From contig CAWJNF010000002.1 in NCBI GenBank assembly GCA_963844235.1, forward strand, positions 89,891 through 153,890: DNA of 64,000 nt, written 5' to 3'. This document shows positions 15,461 through 23,340 of the stretch, in pieces (positions within the stretch are counted from its first letter, which is position 1; each line of letters begins with the position of its first letter). A model generated the notes under the pieces. It was not told the origin of the DNA, made no database searches, and was given only the letters and a program-made list of their open reading frames with translations. The position numbers were made by a program, and so were the translations under genes. This stretch comes from CAWJNF01 sp963844235. GTDB lineage: Bacteria > Actinomycetota > Thermoleophilia > Gaiellales > Gaiellaceae.

Positions 15461-16567
15461 ATGGCGAAGCATCGCGGCCGGGGAGTCTCGACGATCGAGT
15501 ACCCGACCGGCATGAACCAGAACGGCGACCCGAGCCAGGCCTGGATCAAGCTGAAGCCGGACGGGCGCGTCGACGTGTTCGCCGGCACAGTCGACATCGG
15601 ACAGGGCTCCAAGACCGTCCACACACAGATCGTCGCGGATGCGATCGGCGTCCCCTACGACTGGGTGACGATGGACAACTCGAACACCGACTCGTCGCCG
15701 GTCTGCACGGGCACGTTCGCCTCGCGCGGCACCTTCATCGGTGGCAACGCCGTGCGCTTTGCGGCCGAGCGGGTGCGCGAGCGCATCCTCGACATCGCGT
15801 CGCGCCTGCTCGAGGCGGACGCGTCCGACCTCGAGATCGCCGACGGCGAGGTATCGGTCAAGGGCGTGCCGGACAAGAAGGTGTCGGTGTCGGACGTGGC
15901 CGGCGCTGCGACGTGGGTCTACGGCGAGCTCATCACCGGTACCGGGGCGGCGTTGAAGCCGTTCGCCGCGGTCGACCCGGAGAGCGGAGCCGTGGAGATC
16001 GAGCCGCATTCCGCGATCTCGTATGCCGCCTGCGTCGCCGATGTCGAGGTGGACGACGAGACCGGCGAGGTGACCGTCCTGAGACTGATCCAGGCCTACG
16101 ACGTCGGCCGGGCCATCAACCCCACCCTCGTCGAGGGGCAGATCGAAGGCGGCGCGATGATGGGCCTCGGCCTCGGGGTGCTCGAGGCCTCCTATCCGTA
16201 CTACCCGGACGTCGAGCACCGCGGCGGTCAGTTCGGCACGTATCTCGCCCCGAGCATGCAGGACCTGCCCGACATCGAGTCGCTGATTCTCGAGAACCCC
16301 TCCCACGACGGCCCGTTCGGCGCCAAGGCGATCGGCGAGATGGCGAACAACGCCCAGCCGCCGGCGATCTCCTCCGCCGTCTACGACGCGGTCGGCGTCT
16401 GGGTCACCGACATGCCGATCACCCCGGAGAAGGTGCTGCGGGCGCTCGACGAGAAGACGGCCGGAAAGCCCGAGTACCGCCAGGACGGCAAGCGCGTGAT
16501 CTTCGACGAGGAGATCTCGGTCAACACGGTCGGGAAGGGGCACGTCCGGCTCGAGGTGTCCGCGTGA
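15461..16567 (+). CDS. Molybdenum hydroxylase Mo subunit, C-terminal half (NdhM-like)
   Basis: A 368-residue protein that completes the Mo subunit. GTVDIGQGSKTVHTQIVADAIG is the family's conserved Q-containing molybdopterin segment, YDVGRAINPTLVEGQIEGGAMMGLG follows, and FGAKAIGEMANN contains the catalytic glutamate. The TAG of the upstream half is directly followed by this ATG with no spacer and in the same frame, so a single TAG separates two otherwise collinear coding parts. The first ~15 residues (MAKHRGRGVSTIEYPT) look like a normal start of the second domain. It must pair with the upstream half to form an active site. Confidence 0.88.
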   Translation: MAKHRGRGVSTIEYPTGMNQNGDPSQAWIKLKPDGRVDVFAGTVDIGQGSKTVHTQIVADAIGVPYDWVTMDNSNTDSSPVCTGTFASRGTFIGGNAVRFAAERVRERILDIASRLLEADASDLEIADGEVSVKGVPDKKVSVSDVAGAATWVYGELITGTGAALKPFAAVDPESGAVEIEPHSAISYAACVADVEVDDETGEVTVLRLIQAYDVGRAINPTLVEGQIEGGAMMGLGLGVLEASYPYYPDVEHRGGQFGTYLAPSMQDLPDIESLILENPSHDGPFGAKAIGEMANNAQPPAISSAVYDAVGVWVTDMPITPEKVLRALDEKTAGKPEYRQDGKRVIFDEEISVNTVGKGHVRLEVSA

Positions 16568-16962
16568 CCCCGGAGGCCTCGCCGTTCCGCACCTGGAACG
16601 GCGTGGAGCAGCACGAGTTCGTCGAGGGCGTGCGGCTGCACGCGATCGGCGGCGAGCAGGTGCTGCTGTGCCGCGTCACGTACGAGCCGGGCAAACGGGT
16701 GCAGCTGCACAAGCACGACGCGACGGAGCAGGTCATGTGGATCATCGACGGCTCCGTCGACATGGCGATCGAGGGTGAGTGGACGACCCTCGCGGCCGGG
16801 GACGTCGTCGTCGTCAACCGCGGGCTCGAGCACGAGCTCCACTCGGAGGGCGGCGTCACCTTCATGGAGGCGCTCTCCCCCGTCCCGCTCGACCACGTGC
16901 CCGACCGCGAGCGAGACCTGGTCCTCGGCCCCGACGGCGGGTCCGGGCACGTCGAGCGCTGA
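16564..16962 (+). CDS. Cupin domain protein
   Basis: A 132-residue single-domain cupin starting at a GTG that overlaps the previous stop (GTGA). The metal-binding motif 1 is HKHDATEQVMWIIDG, and motif 2 is a shortened form with NRGLEHELHSEGG. It resembles small stress- or auxin-binding-type cupins that bind Fe, Mn or Zn. The overlap with the Mo-subunit gene ties it to the hydroxylase pathway, perhaps as an isomerase, dioxygenase or regulator; the role is inferred from position only. Confidence 0.8.
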   Translation: MTPEASPFRTWNGVEQHEFVEGVRLHAIGGEQVLLCRVTYEPGKRVQLHKHDATEQVMWIIDGSVDMAIEGEWTTLAAGDVVVVNRGLEHELHSEGGVTFMEALSPVPLDHVPDRERDLVLGPDGGSGHVER

Positions 16963-17277
16963 GCAGCCCTCGCAGGCTACTCGAGCGCTGATGTCGCCTA
17001 GCGCCGGGAAATTGGGGATTGTGGGGATTGGGGTCTGACCCATGGGGTCAGACCCCCTACAGGTGTGTGACGGACCGTGCCAACTTCGTGGCTGCTCTGT
17101 GACAAATCTCCGCAGCCCGCCGGCGGCTGTAGGCGCGAGGAGTCCGTGGGAGTAAGGGTCTCCCCCGGTTGACGGAGGGCTGACCCGCCCGGGGGCAAGC
17201 TCACACTCCGGAGCTACGCGACCGCGCCGCTCGTCTGCTGCCAGCGTCGACTTACGCGAGCGTGAACGGCAGGCGCG
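16963..17277. other. Intergenic region with a GGGGTC palindrome, otherwise featureless
   Basis: This ~315-nt gap between the cupin gene and the convergent unknown gene holds a direct repeat (GGGGATTG twice, 17014-17030), a perfect 27-nt palindrome, and a probable displaced C-terminus of the unknown gene in another frame near 17252-17297. I see no RNA gene, known riboswitch motif or further coding sequence in it. Confidence 0.5.
17030..17056. repeat. Perfect 27-nt palindrome, REP-like (GGGGTCTGACCC)
   Basis: GGGGTCTGACCC (17030-17041), loop ATG, then GGGTCAGACCCC (17045-17056) give a perfect 12-bp stem. Palindromes with this GGGGTC core resemble REP elements mobilised by RAYT transposases; a related element is at 27182-27256. 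No RAYT gene is in the window. Confidence 0.65.
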
Positions 17278-18690
17278 TCACTTCCGGCAGGGTGCTGCCC
17301 CCCGGCGAAGAATCGGAGCCTCGAGCCCGATGTCGAGGTTGTAGGCAAGCTGCAGCTCGTAGCTGCCGGCCTGGAGGGACGCGCCGGTGACGAGGACGAG
17401 GGCTCGGGCGCCGTCATCGCTCCAGACCAGAAGGCTTCCGGGGACTGGTTGATCTCTGCCGGCGCGATCCTGCCTCGTCAGCTGCCAGCCGATGCGCTCC
17501 CAGGCCAGGGGCTCCGGGCTCTCGAGGAGCAAAGCCTGCCGCCGCCCACCCTGCATGAGCTCCGAGAGCTCGACGACGGGTGGCAGCGGACGATACGCGC
17601 CGGCAAGCAGCAGTGCGTAGAGCGCGTCGAAGTGCGTCGCCGCCGTGGCCGAGAGCGACCGGGCAGCTGCCTGAGCTGCGTCCCGCCCGACGGACACGTC
17701 CGCCGCCGAGGCGCCGGCCAGCTCCGCCCTGGCGTCCGCCAACGCCTCGACAGTCGAGTCCAGCTCCGCCTTCGCCGCAGCGGCCGCGTCCGCCAGCTCC
17801 CCGGCGTCGACACCGCTCACCACCTCGGGATGGACCTGCCCGACGAAGCCGTCGAGATGCTCGACGAAACCGGCATAGCGCGATGTGACGAAGCTCCAGG
17901 CGTGCACCGTGCCGCGCGGGGCCGACCGAACGACCAGGTCCGTGAAGACGGGCTCGTCCGTGCCCAGGTGGTACAGACCGGCCTTGCCGGCGCTCAGCCC
18001 ACCCGGATCGCTCCTACGCGCCAGCTCCACGCCGTCGATCTCGACGATCAGGTCATCGCCCTCACACGCGAGCGCCACAGCGTGTGTGTCGAGCTCGAAA
18101 TCGACGTCGCAGCCGACTCCGGTGCAGGACCAGATCGGGGTCGGGCCACCGTCGTCGAGCTCGTAGGTGCCGCCGGTGAACGTGCCCGTCAGCCTCGCCA
18201 AGTGAACCGCCTGCTCGTTGAGGTTGATCAGCAGCCGATAACAGGCGAAGGTGCCGGCCGCTTCGTCCTGCTGGAAGCGCGCGACGGCGCCGATCTGGCG
18301 GCCGACCGCTTCGGCGTTGACCTCGAGCCGGTAGTCCGTCCAGACCTCGCGCCCGACCGCTGCGATCTTGGCGTTCTCGCGCGTGAGCTGGACCCAGGCG
18401 TAGCTGGGGTCGACCCATCCGTCGGCCGTCAGCCCGCCGGCGTGGACGACGAAGCTGGCCTGCAGCTCGGCCCGGTACGCTCCGCACCGCCAGTAGTGAC
18501 CGTTGTTCTCGGCTCGGCGATAGACGTCGAAGCCGCCCGAGGGGAAGCCCAGCTCCGGCGCCGGCTGCCAGCGCAGGTGCACTCCCGGCTCGATGTCGCT
18601 CCCGTCGACGCGCCGGAGGCCGCCTTGCGTGCCCCGGCCGATCATGCCTAGGAGGTCGCCGTTCTGGTACCGGTCCAGATCCCCTGCCAA
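17278..18690 (-). CDS. Unknown protein with concanavalin/LamG-like middle region
   Basis: A 470-residue protein I do not recognise. The N-terminal block GMIGRGTQGGLRRVDGSDIEPG is glycine-rich. Residues ~110-240 look like a beta-sandwich of lectin/LamG type (TDYRLEVNAE, FACYRLLINLNEQ, VALACEGDDLIVEIDGVELA, LYHLGTDEPVFTDLVV). An Ala/Glu-rich helical stretch follows at ~290-345. The only start near the 5' end is TTG at 18690, because an in-frame TAA precedes it; ATG within GMIG is an alternative. Near the 3' end a run of six G (17298-17303) may hide a frameshift: restoring one G would change the tail to one ending LPFTLA with a stop at 17252. Function unknown. Confidence 0.55.
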   Translation of the reverse strand: MAGDLDRYQNGDLLGMIGRGTQGGLRRVDGSDIEPGVHLRWQPAPELGFPSGGFDVYRRAENNGHYWRCGAYRAELQASFVVHAGGLTADGWVDPSYAWVQLTRENAKIAAVGREVWTDYRLEVNAEAVGRQIGAVARFQQDEAAGTFACYRLLINLNEQAVHLARLTGTFTGGTYELDDGGPTPIWSCTGVGCDVDFELDTHAVALACEGDDLIVEIDGVELARRSDPGGLSAGKAGLYHLGTDEPVFTDLVVRSAPRGTVHAWSFVTSRYAGFVEHLDGFVGQVHPEVVSGVDAGELADAAAAAKAELDSTVEALADARAELAGASAADVSVGRDAAQAAARSLSATAATHFDALYALLLAGAYRPLPPVVELSELMQGGRRQALLLESPEPLAWERIGWQLTRQDRAGRDQPVPGSLLVWSDDGARALVLVTGASLQAGSYELQLAYNLDIGLEAPILRRGAAPCRK

Positions 18691-18854
18691 CCCGTGCGGA
18701 TCGGCGGCAGCTTAGACCATCCCGGGTGGAGCGGCCCCGGCGCATCGGAGTCCGAAGCTCGTATCGGCCAGGCAGCCCGTGCTCCGCATCCGTGCGGCAG
18801 GCGCGGCGGCAGCTGGGTAGGCTGGCCCTCCCGTTCGTCGAACACACTCCACGC

Positions 18855-19667
18855 GTGGAGCTCCACCTCTCCGATCTCACGACCACCGCGCTCGAGCGGG
18901 TTCGCGACGGCGCCCGGCCGGTCGTGCTGCTCTGGCCGGTCGGAGCCACCGAGCCGCATGGCCCGCACGCCCCGCTGGCGACCGACTGCCTGATCTCCGA
19001 AGGCGTCTGCGAACGGGCGGCCGAGCGCCTGGCCGGCGGCGGAGAGGTCGCGGCGCTCGTCCTGCCCGCGCTCACGTTCGGCGTCACGCGCTATGCGCGG
19101 TCGTTTACCGGAGCGATCGGCGTGAGCGAGGCGACGCTCCAGGGGGTTCTGGTCGACGTCTGCACCTCGCTCGCAGAGCAAGGCTTTCCGCACGTGCTGA
19201 TCGTGAACAGCCACTTCGAGCCGGAGCACGTCGGCACGTTGCACCGCGCGCTCGACGCGCTCGCGGACGCGGGGATCCGGACAGGCTTCCTCGACCTGAC
19301 GCGGCGTGAGCGGGCACAGCGGCTGACCGACGAGTTCCGCGCCGGCGAATGCCACGCGGGCCGCTACGAGACCTCGCTCGTCCTCGCCGACCGACCCGAG
19401 CTCGTCGATACGGCCACCGCTCGGAATCTGCCCTACGTGCCCGTCAACATGGCCAGGGAGATCGCGGAGGGAACCAGCGAGTTCCGCGCCATGGGGCTCG
19501 TTCGCGCCTACTGTGGAGCGCCCGCCGACGCGAGCGCCGAGGAGGGTGAGCAGAGCTACGCGGTGCTCGCCGAGATGGTCGCCGAGCTGGCGCTCGAGCT
19601 CGCCGCGGGCACCGGAGGCCGGGACGCGCCGGGCCTGTTCACGAGGGTGGCACAGGGCGAGTCGTGA
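18855..19667 (+). CDS. Creatininase family amidohydrolase
   Basis: About 270 residues from GTG 18855. The metal-binding core is PVGATEPHGPHAPLATD (Glu, His and Asp ligands), then VNSHFEPEH where creatininases have NGHGGN, and GECHAGRYETSLVL with the last His and Glu. The NSHFEPEH change is seen in subgroups that do not act on creatinine. The family includes creatinine amidohydrolase and MftE-type peptidases, so an amide- or ring-opening hydrolase is likely. Its stop overlaps the next start as GTGA, making it the first gene of the carboxylase-like operon. A longer frame to 18726 lacks similarity and was rejected. Confidence 0.82.
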   Translation: MELHLSDLTTTALERVRDGARPVVLLWPVGATEPHGPHAPLATDCLISEGVCERAAERLAGGGEVAALVLPALTFGVTRYARSFTGAIGVSEATLQGVLVDVCTSLAEQGFPHVLIVNSHFEPEHVGTLHRALDALADAGIRTGFLDLTRRERAQRLTDEFRAGECHAGRYETSLVLADRPELVDTATARNLPYVPVNMAREIAEGTSEFRAMGLVRAYCGAPADASAEEGEQSYAVLAEMVAELALELAAGTGGRDAPGLFTRVAQGES

Positions 19668-21778
19668 ACGCGCAGACAGCCGTCGACCCCTTCACCTTCG
19701 AGATCGTCCGACACCGGCTCCTGTCGGTGATGGAGGAGACGATCATCGCGCTCGAGAACGTGTCCGGCTCCCCGATCACGAACGAGGGGCACGACCTGAT
19801 GGCGGCGCTCTACCGGGCCGACGGCGCGCTCATGGTCGGCGGGGTCGGCTTCCTCCACCACCTGACGAGCGCCGCGCAGGCGGTCAAGCACGTGATCGCG
19901 GCCTACGGGGAGGATCCCGGGATCGACGAGGACGACGTCTACTTCTTCAACGACTCATACACCGCGGCGCTGCATCCACCGGACGTCTACCTGATCTCCC
20001 CGATCCATTTCGACGGGCGGCTGACGGGCTTCGTCGCGAACTTCGTCCACGTGACCGACATCGGTGCGATCGACCCGGGTGGCTTCTCGCCGAGCGCCCG
20101 CGACAACTACCAGGAGGGCTTCCAGACGAAGGGGCTGAAGATCGTCGAGCGCGGCCGGCCGCGGCGCGACGTGATCGACACCTTCCTGAACATGGTGCGC
20201 GACCCGGGCATGACCCAGCTCGACATGAAGTCCCAGCTCGCCGCCAACCACGTCGCGAAGCAGCGCATGCACGACCTCTACCGCGACTACGGCCTGGAGA
20301 CGGTCGACTCCGTGTCGGACGAGCTGATCCGCCAGTCCGAGGAGCTCGTCCGCGCACGCCTCGCCGAGCTACCGGACGGGCGCTGGCGCGCGCGTGAGTA
20401 CGTCGACATGCCCGGTGGGAGCTGCCGGGTCGAGCTGACGGCGACAAAGCGCGGCGACACGCTCGAGTACGACTTCACCGGCTCGAGCCCGCAGGTCGAG
20501 CTCGGCATCAACTGCTGCTACTGGGCGACCTGGGGAGCCATGTTCGCGCCGATCTTCCCGCTGCTGGCGTGGGACGTGACCTGGAACGAGGGCGTTACGA
20601 GGCCGATCGGCCTGGTCGCGCCGGAGGGGACGGTCGTGAACTGCCTGCGCCCCGCGCCGATCTCGATCGCCACGGTGGGCACGATCCAGATCGTCAACAA
20701 CCTCTCCACGATCGTGCTGGGGAAGATGTTCGGCGCCAGCTCGCGCTACGCCGACAGGGCGACGGCAGTGTGGCACGGCAGTCACGCCCACCTCGAGACA
20801 CACGGGCTCGATGCCGAGGGGCAGTTCTTCGTCGCGCCGCTCACGGACACGTTCTGCGGCGCCGGCGGCGCGCGGGCGTTGCGGGACGGCGTCGACCTCG
20901 GCGGGGAGATCCCGAACATCGTCTCGCGCTGGGCCAACGTCGAGAGCCAGGAGCTCGGCACGCCGCTCCGCTACCTCTATCGACGCGCCGTGCCCGACTC
21001 CGGCGGGCCCGGCAAGCATCGTGGCGGCGTCTGCCACGAGTACGCCTTCACGCCGAGCGGCGGCCGGGGACCGATGGGCCTGGTGCTCTTCGGCAAGGGC
21101 ACGCGAGCGCCGATGAGCCTCGGCCTCTTCGGCGGCTACCCCGGCTGCAACGTCGGCTACTCGACGTTCCGGTCGGCGAACGTGGACGAGCTACCGGGTC
21201 GCCTCGACGAGACACGAGGCGCCGCGCGGGAGGACGTCTTCTGGGGCCATGTCGAGCTCGAGCCGGGCGACGTCCAGTATGTCCGCTTCATGGGCGGCGG
21301 AGGCTACGGCGACCCGATCGACCGCGACCCGGCGCTCGTCGAGCGCGACGTCGCCGCAGGCCTCGTCACCGTGGAGGCCGCGCGCGCGATCTACGGCGTC
21401 GTGCCGGACGATGCGCAGGCCACCGATGCGAGGCGCCTCGAGATCCGCCGGGAGCGGCTCGGTGGTGGGGATCCGCTCGAGCCCACGGAGACCAGCGCCA
21501 CGGGCCTTCGGCTCTCCGAGTGCCTCCAGCAGGCAAGCGACGGCTCGACACAGTGCACGCGCTGCGGGACCGCGGTCGCCCCCGCCGGAGCGGACTGGAA
21601 AGAGCACGGCGTCCTGCGCCGGCTCCCGATCGAGCACGCCGGCCCGCTGCGCACGCCCGCCGGTGAGTTCTTCCTGGTCGAGGCCTGCTGTCCCGGGTGC
21701 GGGACCCTCCTGGACACCGATGTCGTCCTCGGCGACGACCCCCCGTTGCACGACCGCATCGAGCACTGGCCCGGATGA
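19664..21778 (+). CDS. HyuB-type hydantoinase/carboxylase subunit fused to acetone-carboxylase-gamma-like domain
   Basis: A 704-residue fusion. Residues ~1-560 are a hydantoinase B/oxoprolinase-type subunit (DPFTFEIVRHRLLSVMEETI, FNDSYTAALHPPDVYLISP, HGGxxHxxD-like region replaced by later conserved GGPGKHRGGV, and MGGGGYGDPIDRD near 545-560). Residues ~600-704 look like the acetone carboxylase gamma family: CTRCGTAV, DWKEHGVLRRLPIEHAGP, then CCPGCGTLLDTDVVL, a likely Zn-binding pair of cysteine motifs. In acetophenone carboxylase these parts are separate subunits. The start GTG overlaps the previous stop. With HyuA two genes later it would form an ATP-dependent carboxylase or a hydantoinase; the gamma-like domain favours carboxylase. 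Confidence 0.78.
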   Translation: MNAQTAVDPFTFEIVRHRLLSVMEETIIALENVSGSPITNEGHDLMAALYRADGALMVGGVGFLHHLTSAAQAVKHVIAAYGEDPGIDEDDVYFFNDSYTAALHPPDVYLISPIHFDGRLTGFVANFVHVTDIGAIDPGGFSPSARDNYQEGFQTKGLKIVERGRPRRDVIDTFLNMVRDPGMTQLDMKSQLAANHVAKQRMHDLYRDYGLETVDSVSDELIRQSEELVRARLAELPDGRWRAREYVDMPGGSCRVELTATKRGDTLEYDFTGSSPQVELGINCCYWATWGAMFAPIFPLLAWDVTWNEGVTRPIGLVAPEGTVVNCLRPAPISIATVGTIQIVNNLSTIVLGKMFGASSRYADRATAVWHGSHAHLETHGLDAEGQFFVAPLTDTFCGAGGARALRDGVDLGGEIPNIVSRWANVESQELGTPLRYLYRRAVPDSGGPGKHRGGVCHEYAFTPSGGRGPMGLVLFGKGTRAPMSLGLFGGYPGCNVGYSTFRSANVDELPGRLDETRGAAREDVFWGHVELEPGDVQYVRFMGGGGYGDPIDRDPALVERDVAAGLVTVEAARAIYGVVPDDAQATDARRLEIRRERLGGGDPLEPTETSATGLRLSECLQQASDGSTQCTRCGTAVAPAGADWKEHGVLRRLPIEHAGPLRTPAGEFFLVEACCPGCGTLLDTDVVLGDDPPLHDRIEHWPG

Positions 21779-23340
21779 GCGGCCTCGAGGCCTTTTCGAC
21801 GTCGTTCAACCTCGCGACCCACTTCCTCGACCGCAACCTGGACGAGGGTAGGGGTGGGCGCGTGGCGCTCTACTGCGGCGACGCGGAAGTGACCTACGCG
21901 GAGCTGTGCGCCCTGACGAGCCGGGCCGGCCACGTGCTGCGCGACCTCGGCGTGGGCATCGGAGACCGCGTGCTGCTCGCCCTGTCGGACTCCGAGGAGT
22001 TCGTCGCGTGCTGGTTCGGCGCCCTCAAGATCGGGGCGGTCGTGGCCGAGGCCTACACGTTCCTGCCGACGAAGGACTATCGCTACTACGCGGAGTACAC
22101 ACGCGCGCAGGTCGTCGTCGTCGATGCGACCACGCTCGCGCCCATGCGCGAGGCGATCGCGAGTCTCGACGACCCGCCGCGCCTGCTCGTCGCCGGCGAA
22201 GCGGAGCTGCGTTCGGAGGACACCCCGTTTGCGGAAGCAGCGGCCCGGCAATCCGACCACCTCGAGCCGGCTCCGACGTCGAAAGACGACGTGGCGCTGT
22301 GGAAGTTCACGACCGGCAGCACGGGCTCGCCGAAGGCGGCCGTGCACCGGGCGTACGATCCGGTCGTCTCGTTCGAGAGCTACGCCAGAGGCGTGCTCGG
22401 ATACGAGGAGAGCGACCGGGTGCTGCCGGTGCCGAAGCTCTTCTTCGGCTACGCCCGCGACATGACCGCGCTGTTCACGTTCGGGGTCGGTGCGGCCGGG
22501 ATCGTCTTCCCGGAGCGTACGACCCCGGAACGCATCTTCGAGCTGATCGAGCGCCACCGGCCGACGATCCTCGTCAACGTGCCGACGATGATGGCGCAGA
22601 TGCTCGCTCATCCGGGAGCAGAGCAGGCCGACCTCTCGTGCCTGCGCCTCGTCGTGTCGTCCGGCGAGGCGCTGCCCGCCGAGGTGCATCGCCGGTTCGT
22701 CGAGCGTTTCGGCGTCGAGGTGCTCGAGGGGATCGGCTCCTCCGAGCTCTACCACGTCTACGTCTCCAACCGGCCGGGGCGCGTCCGGATTGGCAGCGCC
22801 GGAGAGCTCGTGCCGGGCTACGAGGCCCGCATCGGCGACGATGGGGGCGAGGATCTGCCGGAAGGCACGCCGGGCGAGCTGCACGTGCGTGGGGCGAGCA
22901 TGGCGTGGCGCTACGAGGGAGACGAGGAGCGATCGGCACGGACGTTCGCGGGCGGCTGGGTGCGCACCGGCGACCTCTTCGAGCGGGACGCCGACGGGTA
23001 CCTCTGGTACCGCGGTCGCGCCGACGACCTGCTCAAGGTGGGTGGGATCTGGGTCGCTCCGCTCGAGATCGAGGGCTGCCTGCTCGCCCATCCCCGGGTG
23101 CGGGAGTGCGCGGTCGTCGGCCACGAGAAGGACGGGCTGGTCGTGCCTCGCGCCTTCGTGGTCGCGACGACGGAGGGCGACGACCTGGAGGCGCTCGCGC
23201 TCGAGCTCATCGGCCACGTCCGCGGCGAGCTCTCCCCGCACAAGGCGCCGCGTGACGTGCGCTTCCTGGGCTCGCTCCCGAAGACCGCAAACGGCAAGGT
23301 CGACCGCAAGGCGCTCAGCGAGGGCCTGCACGTTCCATGA
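21775..23340 (+). CDS. Benzoate-CoA-ligase-family AMP-forming acyl-CoA ligase
   Basis: A 521-residue ANL-superfamily enzyme. Motifs: ATP loop FTTGSTGSPKAAVH, GIGSSELYHVYVSN, RTGDLFERDADGYLWYRGRADDLLKVGGIWV, and the C-terminal catalytic lysine in KTANGKVDRKAL. The N-terminal FNLATHFLDRNLDEGRGG and the PTKDYRYYAEYTRAQVVVV segment are those of the benzoate-CoA ligase subgroup, which also includes benzoylacetate-CoA ligase. ATG overlaps the preceding stop (ATGA) and its own stop overlaps HyuA in the same way. It sits between the two carboxylase-type subunits, so it likely activates the carboxylation product as a CoA thioester. Substrate inferred, not proven. Confidence 0.88.
   Translation: MSGLEAFSTSFNLATHFLDRNLDEGRGGRVALYCGDAEVTYAELCALTSRAGHVLRDLGVGIGDRVLLALSDSEEFVACWFGALKIGAVVAEAYTFLPTKDYRYYAEYTRAQVVVVDATTLAPMREAIASLDDPPRLLVAGEAELRSEDTPFAEAAARQSDHLEPAPTSKDDVALWKFTTGSTGSPKAAVHRAYDPVVSFESYARGVLGYEESDRVLPVPKLFFGYARDMTALFTFGVGAAGIVFPERTTPERIFELIERHRPTILVNVPTMMAQMLAHPGAEQADLSCLRLVVSSGEALPAEVHRRFVERFGVEVLEGIGSSELYHVYVSNRPGRVRIGSAGELVPGYEARIGDDGGEDLPEGTPGELHVRGASMAWRYEGDEERSARTFAGGWVRTGDLFERDADGYLWYRGRADDLLKVGGIWVAPLEIEGCLLAHPRVRECAVVGHEKDGLVVPRAFVVATTEGDDLEALALELIGHVRGELSPHKAPRDVRFLGSLPKTANGKVDRKALSEGLHVP

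Noticed and set aside
14179..16962. 927-residue frame covering the Mo-subunit genes and cupin
   Set aside because: It contains the cupin only at its 3' end; the rest is an out-of-frame shadow of the two Mo-subunit halves.
16963..17277. Riboswitch or structured leader in the gap
   Set aside because: No conserved boxes of TPP, cobalamin, SAM or glycine riboswitches were found, and the gap lies between converging 3' ends.
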